Shown piece after piece: positions 25,949 to 34,162 of a stretch of 64,000 nucleotides of DNA; the first letter of the stretch is position 1; each line of letters begins with the position of its first letter. Made by a program: the position numbers and the translations under genes. The notes under the pieces were generated by a model. The model had not been told where the DNA came from. It saw only the letters and a list, made by a program, of their open reading frames with translations, and did not search any database. The stretch comes from Novosphingobium sp. ERN07 (lineage in GTDB: Bacteria; Pseudomonadota; Alphaproteobacteria; Sphingomonadales; Sphingomonadaceae), in contig NZ_JABAID010000010.1 in the NCBI RefSeq assembly GCF_012641335.1, forward strand, positions 1 through 64,000. Direction: 5' to 3'.

Positions 25949-26550
25949 GCGGGATTTCCGGCGTAGATCCACGGACGGCGCGCGCGGTCGGCGGCGGTCC
26001 ATGCGTCGATTTCGGGGAGGGATTTGAGCGTGAGCGCGATGGCGTCCAGCCCTTCGAGCAGCATGAGGCGCGGTTCGTCCTCAATGGTGAAGGTGTGGGT
26101 CTGGTTGCCGCAGCGCACGGTTTGCGTGGTGAGGTCCACGTCCAGCGACTGCCAGGCAAGGCTTTCCACGGCAGCGCGGTCCAGCGTGACCGGCAGAATA
26201 TCGTTGCGGATGCAGTTGGCGCGGAAAATGGGGGCGAAGCTTTCCGCGATCACGCAGCGGATTCCGTATTCGGCCAGCGCCCAGACGGCATGTTCGCGGC
26301 TGGACCCGCAGCCGAAGTTTGCGCCGCCGAGCAGGATTTGCGCGCCCTTCGCCTCCGGCTGGTTTAGCGGGAAAGCGGGATCGGGCACGCGCGCGGCGAC
26401 ATCGGTATAACGCCACGGGGCGAACAGGCCGTCCGCCAGCCCGGTGCGCCCGGTGGTCTTCATCTCGCGGCTGGGGATAATTGCATCGGTATCGACGTTA
26501 TCGCGCAGCAGCGGGACGGCGGTGGAGTGGAGCGTGGTGAACGGGGTCAT
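25945..26550 (-). CDS. leuD: 3-isopropylmalate dehydratase small subunit-like protein
   Basis: 201-aa swivelling domain of an aconitase-type hydro-lyase. DNVDTDAIIPSREM and GANFGCGSSREHAVWAL are the classic LeuD motifs, and the length matches LeuD. It pairs with the large subunit encoded immediately upstream. The genes around it are catabolic, with no leuA or leuB nearby, so the substrate is probably another 2-hydroxy diacid or its unsaturated form, such as citramalate/citraconate (inference). ATG 26550 overlaps the large-subunit stop by four bases. Confidence 0.85.
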   Translation of the reverse strand: MTPFTTLHSTAVPLLRDNVDTDAIIPSREMKTTGRTGLADGLFAPWRYTDVAARVPDPAFPLNQPEAKGAQILLGGANFGCGSSREHAVWALAEYGIRCVIAESFAPIFRANCIRNDILPVTLDRAAVESLAWQSLDVDLTTQTVRCGNQTHTFTIEDEPRLMLLEGLDAIALTLKSLPEIDAWTAADRARRPWIYAGNPA

Positions 26551-27920
26551 CGTGCGAAATCTCGCGGATCGGCAATCGCGCCTGCAATCGCACTGGCGGC
26601 GACCGTTTCCGGGCTGGCGATGTGGGTGCGGATGCCGGGGCCTTGGCGGCCTTCGAAATTGCGGTTGGTGCTGCTGATGGTGCGGGCACCTTCGGTGAAG
26701 CTTTCGCCGCCTGCGAAGAAGCACAGCGAACAGCCGCTGGCGCGCCATTCGAAGCCGGCGTCAGTGAACACCTTGTCCAGCCCTTCGGCCTCTGCCGCGC
26801 GCTTTACGGCAGAGCTGCCGGGCACGACCAGCGCCTTGCGGATGGTGGGCGCGATGTGGCGGCCACGCAGCAGATCGGCGGCGCGGCGCAGGTCTGACAG
26901 GCGGGCATTGGTGCACGATCCGATGAAGGCAGCGTCGATGGGCGTGCCTGCCAGCTTTTGGCCCGCGTCCAGCCCGATATAGGCGTGGGCGCGTTCCGGC
27001 CCTTGGGGGACGGTGGCAGTAATGGCCATCGAGTGTTCGGGGCTGGTGCCCCAGCTTACCATCGGGGCGATGGTGGCTGCGTCGATCACGATTTCGTAGT
27101 CGAAGGTTGCGCCGTCGTCTGTTGTCAGTGTGGCCCAATAGGGATCGTTGAAAGCGGCGGGGGCGTGGCGGCGACCGACGAGATAGGCGAAGGTCTGTTC
27201 ATCGGGCGCGATGATGGCGGTCATGGCCGAAAATTCGGTGGCCATGTTGCACAAGGTCATGCGGCCTTCGATGTCGAGCGCCGAAACAGCTTCTCCCGCA
27301 AACTCCACTACATGGCCCGCGCCGCCGCCTGCGCCGTGGGTGGCCAGCAGGTGCAACGCCATATCCTTGGGTGTGACGCCGGGGGCAAGCGTGCCGGTGA
27401 AAGTCACGCGCATGGTCTTTGGCCGGTCAAGCCGCAGGACGCCGGTGGCCATCGCATGTTCGGCTTCGCTGGAACCGATGCCCCATGCGAACGCGCCCAG
27501 CGCGCCCTGGGTGCAGGTGTGGCTATCGGGCGCGACCAGCGTGGCTCCGGGGAGTACAATGCCGAGTTCGGGCGAGATGACGTGGGTGATGCCCTGATCG
27601 GGGTCGTTCACGTCGAACAGCGTAATGCCTGCTTCGTGGGCGGCGGCGCGGGTTTCGGTGATGAAGGCGCTGCCGCCCTGCATCAAGGTGCCATCGCCGC
27701 GCCCGATGCGGGTATCGACGATGTGGTCCATCACGGCAAATACCCGCGCCGGGTCGCGCACCGGACGGCCGCTGGCGGCCAGCGATTTCAGCGCGGCGGC
27801 TCCGGTGCGTTCGTGCAGGAACACGCGGTCAATTGCGATCAGGTGCGCGCCGCCTGCGGTTTGGCCGACGTGGTGCGCATACCAGATCTTTTCGAAAAGC
27901 GTCTTGGGTGAAATTGTCAT
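26547..27920 (-). CDS. leuC: 3-isopropylmalate dehydratase large subunit-like protein
   Basis: 457-aa aconitase-family large subunit binding a [4Fe-4S] cluster. The cluster cysteines lie in GSCTN and SGCSLC. LVAPDSHTCTQGALGAFAWGIG is another family motif. CSLCFFAGG replaces the usual CSMCLAM context of biosynthetic LeuC, which supports a different substrate. With the LeuD-like subunit it would reversibly hydrate an unsaturated acid. It lies 46 bases after the MDR gene in the long minus-strand operon; the symbol marks family only. Confidence 0.85.
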   Translation of the reverse strand: MTISPKTLFEKIWYAHHVGQTAGGAHLIAIDRVFLHERTGAAALKSLAASGRPVRDPARVFAVMDHIVDTRIGRGDGTLMQGGSAFITETRAAAHEAGITLFDVNDPDQGITHVISPELGIVLPGATLVAPDSHTCTQGALGAFAWGIGSSEAEHAMATGVLRLDRPKTMRVTFTGTLAPGVTPKDMALHLLATHGAGGGAGHVVEFAGEAVSALDIEGRMTLCNMATEFSAMTAIIAPDEQTFAYLVGRRHAPAAFNDPYWATLTTDDGATFDYEIVIDAATIAPMVSWGTSPEHSMAITATVPQGPERAHAYIGLDAGQKLAGTPIDAAFIGSCTNARLSDLRRAADLLRGRHIAPTIRKALVVPGSSAVKRAAEAEGLDKVFTDAGFEWRASGCSLCFFAGGESFTEGARTISSTNRNFEGRQGPGIRTHIASPETVAASAIAGAIADPRDFAR

Positions 27921-27966
27921 CGGCTATGCGGCCAGACGCGGGGCGCGGGGCACCCCGGCGACGGGC

Positions 27967-28989
27967 TTACTCCCCCTGATCCACGATATCGACCACGACC
28001 TTGCCCATCGACTTGCCCGAAAGCAGCCGTTCGATCCCGTCGTAGATGCCTTCCAGCCCCACATTGCGCTGGCTGTCGAAGGTCACGCGCAGCTTGCCAT
28101 CCTGATAGAGCCGGAACAGCCGCTTGCGGGCATCGTCCCAATGGGGCGTGAGCAGGCCATTCATGAAGCCACGCACCGACGCGCCCTTGTAGTAGATCGA
28201 ATGGGCGATGCGCGGGGCGGTGACCACTTCGGGTTTGCCTTCAAGGTCTGCCGCCGCGCCGCCCACGACGAGCCGCCCGTGGTTGGCAATGTTCGCAAGA
28301 AACGCATCGAAGATCGTGCCGCTGACGGTATCGATGGCAACGTCGATCCCGCCGGGATACTCCGCTGCCAGCACCGCGCCGACATCTTCGCTGCGGTAGT
28401 CGATCACCCGTTCTGCGCCGAGCGAGGAAACGAACGCGCATTTTTCCGCGCCGCCTGCCACGCCGATCACGCGGCAGCCTTTGAGGACGGCCAGTTGCAC
28501 GAGCAGATGGCCCAGCCCGCCTGCGGCAGCGGACACGGCCACGGTTTCCCCCGTCCGGGCATCACCGATCTGTTCCAGCGCGACGAGCGCGGAAACGCCG
28601 GTGGACGCGAGGGCGAGGTATTCGCGCGTGGCGGCGGGGGCGGGTGCGAAGTTGGCAATGGCGGCGGTGTTTGCCTCACGATAGCCGCCGGTGAAGCGCA
28701 CGGTGACAGCGGCATCGCCCACGGCATAGCCGGTCACGCCTTCGCCCACCGCCTCGACCACGCCGATGGCTTCGACGCCGGTGAACGTGGGAATGGCGAT
28801 CTTCACGTAATCCACCGCATTGCGGGCGATCTGCGTGTCGAAGATGGCGTTCACGCCGCAGTGCAGGTTGCGCACGCGGATTTCGCCGCGTGCGGGTTCT
28901 GTGATTGGCAGTTCGACCACATCCGCACCTTCGCGGAAAGACGGTGCGATCCTTTCCAGCCGGATTGCGCGGTAGGTTTGCCCCCCCAT
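27967..28989 (-). CDS. Zinc-free MDR family (quinone oxidoreductase-like) reductase
   Basis: 340-aa medium-chain reductase. The GAGVLGG-like nucleotide motif appears as AAAGGLGHLLVQLA, followed by AERVIDYRSED, typical of QOR/PTGR enzymes. No structural zinc cysteine cluster is seen, so it probably reduces an enone or enoyl-thioester with NADPH. I chose ATG 28989, four bases after the flavin-oxidase stop; ATG 29007 would overlap that gene by 14 bases. It lies between the oxidase and the LeuC-like gene in the operon. Confidence 0.82.
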   Translation of the reverse strand: MGGQTYRAIRLERIAPSFREGADVVELPITEPARGEIRVRNLHCGVNAIFDTQIARNAVDYVKIAIPTFTGVEAIGVVEAVGEGVTGYAVGDAAVTVRFTGGYREANTAAIANFAPAPAATREYLALASTGVSALVALEQIGDARTGETVAVSAAAGGLGHLLVQLAVLKGCRVIGVAGGAEKCAFVSSLGAERVIDYRSEDVGAVLAAEYPGGIDVAIDTVSGTIFDAFLANIANHGRLVVGGAAADLEGKPEVVTAPRIAHSIYYKGASVRGFMNGLLTPHWDDARKRLFRLYQDGKLRVTFDSQRNVGLEGIYDGIERLLSGKSMGKVVVDIVDQGE

Positions 28990-28993
28990 CGTA

Positions 28994-30622
28994 TCAGTTC
29001 CGTCCATCGCGGATCGGGAAGCCAAGGCAACCGGGGTTGAAGATGCCGCGCGGATCGACCACGGCCTTCACTGCATCAAGCACGTCCTTGAACGCTTCGT
29101 CGCGGCTTTCGCGATAGGCGGTATAGGCGCGGCCGATCTGGAAGTGGGCGGCGCCATACTTCTTGCAGATGGCCTTTACCTGTTCGCGCGCGGTGTTGAC
29201 CACGGCGGTCGCATCCGGGTTAGGGCCAAGCTGCTTCAGGTTCTTGAGGTGTGCCGGTTCCACCATCGATTCATGAATCGGGCGATAGCCTTCGGGCCAG
29301 AAGAACACCGGTTCGATCACCAGCGCGGTGGTGGACAGCGATGAGAACAGGAAGCCGTTGAAAATGCCGTGCTTGTCGAACGTTTCCTGCATCGAATCGA
29401 AATAGGCGCGGATTTCGGCAAACATGGCGGGCGCGGTGGACAGCGAGGCCTGACCGTGAACCGGCACCCAGCTTTCGCCTTCGGGGCCAAGGATCGAGTT
29501 CGGCGCGGGGAAGGGCATTGCGCGGATGACCTTGGCGATGGAGTTTTCAATCTCCGCGCCTTCAAACCGGGCAGCAATTTCGCGCGCCTTGGCAATGTCT
29601 GCCGCCACCGCTTCCTTGCAGCGGCCCTCTGCGGTGATGTGCAGCGGGTATTCTTCTTCGGGGATGAAGTTGCGGCCACCGATGGCGATCTTGGCAGCTG
29701 CGAGCAGCCCCTTGCCGATGGACTTTTCCTTGGCGATGACTTTGCCCAGCGTCTTCACGTCGCTGGCCATCGACATGCGCTTCATGCGCACTTTCGTCAG
29801 GCCGGGGTCAAACCCGCAGGTTTCCGAAGCGATGCCCGCGCGGGTCATTTCGGCCAGAGCCTGCAGCATGATTTCGCCCGTCTTGAACGAGAACGAGACG
29901 GAATCTTCAAAGCCCGGCGTGCGGATCAGGCGTAGCGTCACTTCGGCCTTGATGCCCAGCGTGCCGGAATCGCCCATGAACAGGCCTGCCAGATCGGGGC
30001 CATAGTGGCGATAATGCGGGGTATCGCCATCGGGGCCGCGCGCGCCGGTGCGCAGGGTGCGGCCATCGGCAAGGACCATCGTGATGGCGACAACGCTCTC
30101 GCTCGACGTGCCATAGTGGCCTGCACCGAACATGGCATTAAGCTGCGACAAACCGCCGCCGATGGTGGAATAGATGCCCGACATCGGCCCCCAGAACGGG
30201 GTGCGAAGGCCGTGGGGTTTCAACGCTTCGTTCAGCGCCAACCAGGTGCAGCCCGCTTCGACCGTCACCGTCATGTCCTCGGGGCTGACGCGCAGCACGC
30301 GGTCCATGCGGCGCATGTCGAGCGTGATCGTGGTGTCGGTGGCAGGCGTATAGCTGCTGGTGTAGCTCATCCCCGCACCGCGCGGCGCGATGTCTACGCC
30401 CGCATCGTTGGCGGCGGTGACGACAGCGGACAGTTCCGCCGTGTTGGCAGGCGCGACCGAGAGCATGACGACATGATCGCCACGCGCCCAGATGTCTTCG
30501 CTGAACAGGCGCAACGTCGCTTCATCGGAGGTGACGTGATCCGCGCCGACGATGGCTTCCAGACGGGCGCGCAGGTCGGCAGGGGCAGTGGCGATCTTGG
30601 CAAGGGTCATGCTGTCAGACAT
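28994..30622 (-). CDS. FAD-linked oxidase, GlcD/VAO superfamily
   Basis: 542-aa flavoprotein of the PCMH-type FAD-binding fold. The FAD-binding domain shows IAPRGAGMSYTSSY, VTVEAGCTW and a STIGGGLSQ turn; the C-terminus ends with DPRGIFNPG, typical for this family. Likely substrates are 2-hydroxy acids or hydroxylated aromatics (glycolate oxidase, vanillyl-alcohol oxidase and p-cresol hydroxylase are relatives). A clear paralogue lies at 40480-42045. GGAAG precedes ATG 30622, and an AT-rich 24-bp operator lies 64-87 bases upstream, so this gene may have its own promoter inside the long operon. Confidence 0.86.
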   Translation of the reverse strand: MSDSMTLAKIATAPADLRARLEAIVGADHVTSDEATLRLFSEDIWARGDHVVMLSVAPANTAELSAVVTAANDAGVDIAPRGAGMSYTSSYTPATDTTITLDMRRMDRVLRVSPEDMTVTVEAGCTWLALNEALKPHGLRTPFWGPMSGIYSTIGGGLSQLNAMFGAGHYGTSSESVVAITMVLADGRTLRTGARGPDGDTPHYRHYGPDLAGLFMGDSGTLGIKAEVTLRLIRTPGFEDSVSFSFKTGEIMLQALAEMTRAGIASETCGFDPGLTKVRMKRMSMASDVKTLGKVIAKEKSIGKGLLAAAKIAIGGRNFIPEEEYPLHITAEGRCKEAVAADIAKAREIAARFEGAEIENSIAKVIRAMPFPAPNSILGPEGESWVPVHGQASLSTAPAMFAEIRAYFDSMQETFDKHGIFNGFLFSSLSTTALVIEPVFFWPEGYRPIHESMVEPAHLKNLKQLGPNPDATAVVNTAREQVKAICKKYGAAHFQIGRAYTAYRESRDEAFKDVLDAVKAVVDPRGIFNPGCLGFPIRDGRN

Positions 30623-30685
30623 TTCGATCTTCCGCTTTGCCGCGCAGTTGCTGAGTCTCTGGGCCGATTCAGGAGTGCGTCGGTT

Positions 30686-30709
30686 AATTGTTATATTTAT
30701 ATGTCAAAT
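30686..30709. promoter_or_regulatory. AT-rich 24-bp operator (site A)
   Basis: The + strand reads AATTG-TT-ATAT-TT-ATAT-GT-CAAAT, matching the shared palindrome with one arm mismatch. The minus strand carries TTGACA, a -35-like hexamer, inside the site, so a bound repressor could block RNA polymerase. It lies 64 bases upstream of the FAD-linked oxidase start. Confidence 0.75.
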
Positions 30710-30762
30710 AAAGTTCCGGCGTGCAAATGGGCAATTTACCTATCCGCACGTCGGACGGATCA

Positions 30763-32157
30763 TCATGCGTCAACCGCGTGCTGCGCCAGTGCGGCGGCGT
30801 TAAGCCCGGCAAGGCGGCCGAAGGTGACGGCCGTGGCAAGGCCCATTGCGGGCAGATAGCCCCAATGCGCCGGGCCTGAGACAGACCGCGCCGCGCCGCC
30901 GCCAGCAAACAGATTGGGCAGGGGCTTACCATCTTCGCGGAGCACGCGCGCGGTCCCATCGATCTGAAGCCCGCCCTGCGTGTGGAAGATCGCGCCGACG
31001 ACCTTTACCGCCCGCAACGGCGCGACCGGTGGCTTGTCATCGCCCCATAGACGGCCCTGCGCATCGGGCTGGCCGCTGGCTTGCGCGGTGTGCGCCTGCG
31101 CCAAAGTTGCCGCCAGCATATCGGCAGGCACGCCGATCAGCGCGGCCAGTTCCTCTGGCGTATCGGCCTTTTTCGCGGCGTTCAGCGCGATGAGTTGCTG
31201 CATTTCGGGGATGTAATCGGTGACAGCTTCGATGCGCTGATCGAACACCACCCACACATGATCGCCGGGCTGGGCCAGCACGGGGTGGACCATCCCGGCG
31301 ATATCCTCGACCTCGTTGGTGAAGCGGTTGCCTTCGATGTTTACCAGCACGCCGCCTTCGACCGGCACGCCCGGAGGCACCGGAATACCGTGCGGTTCGG
31401 TCAGCATGGCGTATCCCTGATAGGCGCTCATATCGCCGAGGCCCGCGCCAAGCTGCTGGCCGACAAAGATGCCTGTGCCTTGGCTGCCTTCGTGGCCATT
31501 GTTCCGCGCGTGGGCCACATCGGGCATGTGCTGCGCGACCATAGCGTGATTGGCGGCAAAGCCCCCGCAGGCAAGGATCAGCGTTTCGCAGCCGACCAGT
31601 TCTTGCGCGCCATCGGGGCGTTGCAGCGTAACGCCGTGGATGCGGCCAGTCTCATCGGCATGGACTTCGACCAGCTTCGCACCCAGCAGCACGTCAATGC
31701 CGGCATCGGCCATGCGGGCGTGGAGCAGGTCCACCATGTCCTGCCCGCCATGCCCGCGCCAGCCATGTACGCGGAATGTGGAATTGCCATAGACCGGGCG
31801 GAAGCCGGTATCCAGTTCCCACGGCAGATCGTGTGCTTCGACCATCCAATCTATCGTCGGCCCGGCATGATCGGCAATGGCGCGCGCCAGAACCGGGTCC
31901 GTTAGCCCCTTGGTCTTGGCCATGATATCTTCGAAATAGCGGTCCGCGCTGTCTTCGATGCCCAGCGCGGCCTGCGCCTTGGTCCCGGCGGCGCAGATCA
32001 GGCCCTGGCTCATGCCGGTGCTGCCCATTGGGCGTTCGTCCTGCTCCACCAACAGCACTTGCGCGCCTGCATCATGGGCGGAAAGCGCAGCGATGCAACC
32101 ACAGGCCCCGCCGCCGATCACCAGAACCGGGATCGTATATTCGAAGGCGGGGATCAT
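30763..32157 (-). CDS. FAD-dependent oxidoreductase, fumarate reductase/KstD-like
   Basis: 464-aa flavoprotein of the succinate dehydrogenase/fumarate reductase flavoprotein group, which includes 3-ketosteroid delta1-dehydrogenase. The FAD-binding VLVIGGGACGCIAALSAHDAGA leads, and the C-terminus has LFAGGGAARSVSG and GYLPAMGLATAVTFG. It probably introduces or saturates a C=C bond next to a carbonyl in an alicyclic substrate (inference). The ATG at 32157 overlaps the small-protein stop by four bases, so it belongs to the methyltransferase cassette. An upstream extension of 40 codons is rejected. Confidence 0.84.
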   Translation of the reverse strand: MIPAFEYTIPVLVIGGGACGCIAALSAHDAGAQVLLVEQDERPMGSTGMSQGLICAAGTKAQAALGIEDSADRYFEDIMAKTKGLTDPVLARAIADHAGPTIDWMVEAHDLPWELDTGFRPVYGNSTFRVHGWRGHGGQDMVDLLHARMADAGIDVLLGAKLVEVHADETGRIHGVTLQRPDGAQELVGCETLILACGGFAANHAMVAQHMPDVAHARNNGHEGSQGTGIFVGQQLGAGLGDMSAYQGYAMLTEPHGIPVPPGVPVEGGVLVNIEGNRFTNEVEDIAGMVHPVLAQPGDHVWVVFDQRIEAVTDYIPEMQQLIALNAAKKADTPEELAALIGVPADMLAATLAQAHTAQASGQPDAQGRLWGDDKPPVAPLRAVKVVGAIFHTQGGLQIDGTARVLREDGKPLPNLFAGGGAARSVSGPAHWGYLPAMGLATAVTFGRLAGLNAAALAQHAVDA

Positions 32158-32516
32158 GCGTCGCTGGCCAATTCTTCGCCAACTTCGCCTGAAGCGACAT
32201 CGACACCGCCGCCCATCGCCGCTTCGTTTTCCTGCTGCACGATGCGCAGGATGCGGGCGATGAATTCCTGATTCCACATCTGGCGCTCTGCCGAAGCGGC
32301 GCGATCAGGCACGAAAGCATCGATCTCGCCCGGTGTCAGCACGCCCTTTTCCAGCAGCAGGCGTTCCAGCGTATCGGTGCGCTGGCGGGCAACGGCCAGT
32401 TCCTGCGCCATAGCCATCGTGATGGCCAGAACTCGCTCGACTTGCGGTTCGAGGAAGTAGGGGCGCTTGCCAGCGGGCTTTGCGCCTGCTCCGGCGAGGG
32501 CGTCGGCAAAGCTCAT
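32154..32516 (-). CDS. Small helical protein coupled to the methyltransferase (120 aa)
   Basis: 120-aa charged, helical protein, paralogous to the product of 20871-21230. RPYFLEPQVERVLAITMAMAQ and RTDTLERLLLEKGVLTPGE align with RPAFFDE... and RLDTVERLLESQG of the paralogue; the C-terminal helix IARILRIVQQENEAA also matches. It lies between the methyltransferase and a flavoprotein, overlapping both by four bases. Probably a partner of one of these enzymes. No known domain is seen. ATG 32516 chosen over 32540 because of the ATGA overlap. Confidence 0.75.
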   Translation of the reverse strand: MSFADALAGAGAKPAGKRPYFLEPQVERVLAITMAMAQELAVARQRTDTLERLLLEKGVLTPGEIDAFVPDRAASAERQMWNQEFIARILRIVQQENEAAMGGGVDVASGEVGEELASDA

Positions 32517-33751
32517 GCCACGGCTCCGATCACATGCCATGCGGCCTTGCGGCCATAGTCTTCGGTGTCATCCTCTTCCGCATCGGGGAAGAGTTCGCGG
32601 TCCACCACGCCGGTCACACCGCCGTGGATCAGCTTGTCGCGTTCGAACCCTGCGGCCACCATCTCGGCGTCGAGGTCCATCTCGTGCATCCGGCTCCAGA
32701 AGGGTTCGTTGTTGTAGAACGCATCCCAATCGCGCATCGCCTGTTCAAACAGGGGCATTTCGGGCGCATATTGCGGCTGTTCCACATGCAGCACGATGCC
32801 CCCCGGCTTCAGCAACCGGCGCGTTTCGGCAAAGATCGCGCGCAGGGCCTTGGTCGACAGTTCGTGCAGGAACATCGTGGTCTGGATCCAGTCAAAGCTG
32901 GCATCCGGGTACATCGACAGGTCTTCGCCGCTGGCCTGAACGAAGCGGATGTTGTCCACCCCCAGTGACTTGGCGCGGGCAAGGCCATAGCGCAGCACGG
33001 GCGCGCCAAGATCGACAATGGTCATGTCCGCTTCGGGGAAGGCCTGCGCCAGCGGCAGCGAAGAATGGCCCACCGTGCCGCCGATTTCGAGGATCTTCTG
33101 CGGGCGGAAATCGGGGAGATTGCGCTTGACCCATTTGACCACGGCATGGCCGCCGCCATCGGAATACTTGCCCAGCAAACCGCCGGTGGTGACGAAGCCT
33201 GCGTGATCGTAATTCGCGCCGTTCACCGCATCGCCGGGGAAATATTCGGTGTGATAGCTGCCCGGCATACAGTGGTGATCCACCGCCGAGACATAGCGCG
33301 GGATCGGCAATGACGGATCGAGGCTGAGGCGCGGATCGCCATCGGTCAGGTCCGCCGCAATGGCATTCAGCCGCTCGCGTTGGCGCAGGGCGCTCCACCG
33401 GCCCGCCTGCTGGCGCTGTTCCATCGTCATGCGGCGCAGGGCAGACCATGTTTGAAACGCAGGGTCTTCCAGCAGGGCGCGGCGCGCTTCGTGGCGGTCT
33501 GCCATCGGGCGGCCATGCCTCGCTTCAAATTCGGGCACGACGCGCGAATCGTATGCGGCCTTCACGCCGGGCACCACGCGCGAAGCGAGATGCCGGTTCA
33601 TCTGGGCGAGGAAGTTGATCCGCTCGATCTCGTCATGGCTGGTTTCCGGGAAAACCGCGTGGCGGCCAATCACGCGATAGTCCGGGGGACCATCATAGGC
33701 GGCGCTAGGATCGTTTGCAGCGGGGGGCTGGGGATTTCGCGAAGCGTTCAC
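32513..33751 (-). CDS. SAM-dependent methyltransferase with long N-terminal domain (second copy)
   Basis: 412-aa paralogue of the protein at 19645-20874. The SAM motif is ILEIGGTVGHSS, then TIVDLG, QASGEDLSMYP and the identical TTMFLHELS. The N-terminal domain keeps the DHHCMPGSYH and GANYD stretches. I chose GTG 33751, which has GAGGAAG directly upstream; the ATG at 33763 has no ribosome binding site and would lie inside the operator. It heads the 11-gene minus-strand set. Methyl acceptor unknown. Confidence 0.85.
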   Translation of the reverse strand: MNASRNPQPPAANDPSAAYDGPPDYRVIGRHAVFPETSHDEIERINFLAQMNRHLASRVVPGVKAAYDSRVVPEFEARHGRPMADRHEARRALLEDPAFQTWSALRRMTMEQRQQAGRWSALRQRERLNAIAADLTDGDPRLSLDPSLPIPRYVSAVDHHCMPGSYHTEYFPGDAVNGANYDHAGFVTTGGLLGKYSDGGGHAVVKWVKRNLPDFRPQKILEIGGTVGHSSLPLAQAFPEADMTIVDLGAPVLRYGLARAKSLGVDNIRFVQASGEDLSMYPDASFDWIQTTMFLHELSTKALRAIFAETRRLLKPGGIVLHVEQPQYAPEMPLFEQAMRDWDAFYNNEPFWSRMHEMDLDAEMVAAGFERDKLIHGGVTGVVDRELFPDAEEDDTEDYGRKAAWHVIGAVA

Positions 33752-33761
33752 GGTCTTCCTC

Positions 33762-33785
33762 ATTTGTTATATTCATATACTATAT
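33762..33785. promoter_or_regulatory. AT-rich 24-bp operator (site B)
   Basis: The + strand reads ATTTG-TT-ATAT-TC-ATAT-AC-TATAT. The left arm and both inner ATAT boxes are perfect; the right arm is degenerate. It lies 11 bases upstream of the methyltransferase GTG and 69 bases before the divergent 33854 gene, so it can control both operons. Confidence 0.75.
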
Positions 33786-33853
33786 TGACGTTCCGCCAGA
33801 AGCAAGGTTCATGGAAGCAATTGACCGGCAGGCGGCAAAGCGAGGACCGACCC

Positions 33854-34162
33854 ATGCATATTTTCGCAGTTTTCAATCTGAAGCCCGGCGTTTCGGAAGC
33901 GGACTACCTTGACTGGGCGCGCAGCGTCGATCTGCCCACCGTGAACGCCCTGCCGTCCATCGCCAGCTTCCGCGTGTTCCGCAGCACCGGCGTTATGGGC
34001 AGCGATGCCAAGCCGCCGTTCGGCTATATCGAAGTGCTGGATGTTGCCGACATGGCGCAGTTCGAAAAGGACGTCTCTACCGCCGCGATGGGGGAAGTTG
34101 CCGCAGCATTCAACAACATGGTCGAAGTCACCTTCATCACCAGCGAAGAGGTGACGGCGTGA
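33854..34162 (+). CDS. Small ferredoxin-like alpha/beta protein (EthD/Dabb type)
   Basis: 102-aa protein with a pattern of two beta-alpha-beta units: MHIFAVFNLKPGVSEADYLDWARSVDLP then IEVLDVADMAQFEKDV. This is typical of dimeric alpha+beta barrel proteins (EthD, Dabb, RedY-like), which include small monooxygenases and aldoxime or polyketide-processing enzymes. No cofactor site is visible. GCGAGGACC precedes ATG 33854. It is first in a plus-strand operon and overlaps the SDR start (GTGA). Confidence 0.7.
   Translation: MHIFAVFNLKPGVSEADYLDWARSVDLPTVNALPSIASFRVFRSTGVMGSDAKPPFGYIEVLDVADMAQFEKDVSTAAMGEVAAAFNNMVEVTFITSEEVTA

Noticed and set aside
25945..27920. LeuC/LeuD as leucine biosynthesis enzymes
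   Set aside because: There is no leuA or leuB nearby, and the genes are embedded by overlaps in a catabolic operon; kept only as family names.
30681..30720. A full sigma-70 promoter overlapping site A
   Set aside because: TTGACA is present on the minus strand, but no convincing -10 box lies 16-18 bases from it.
20871..32516. AT-hook in the small helical proteins (GGRPAF, GKRPYF)
   Set aside because: The RGRP core is absent in both, so a DNA-binding role is not supported.
33752..33763. ATG start of the methyltransferase at 33763
   Set aside because: It has no ribosome binding site and lies in the operator; GTG 33751 has GAGGAAG immediately upstream.
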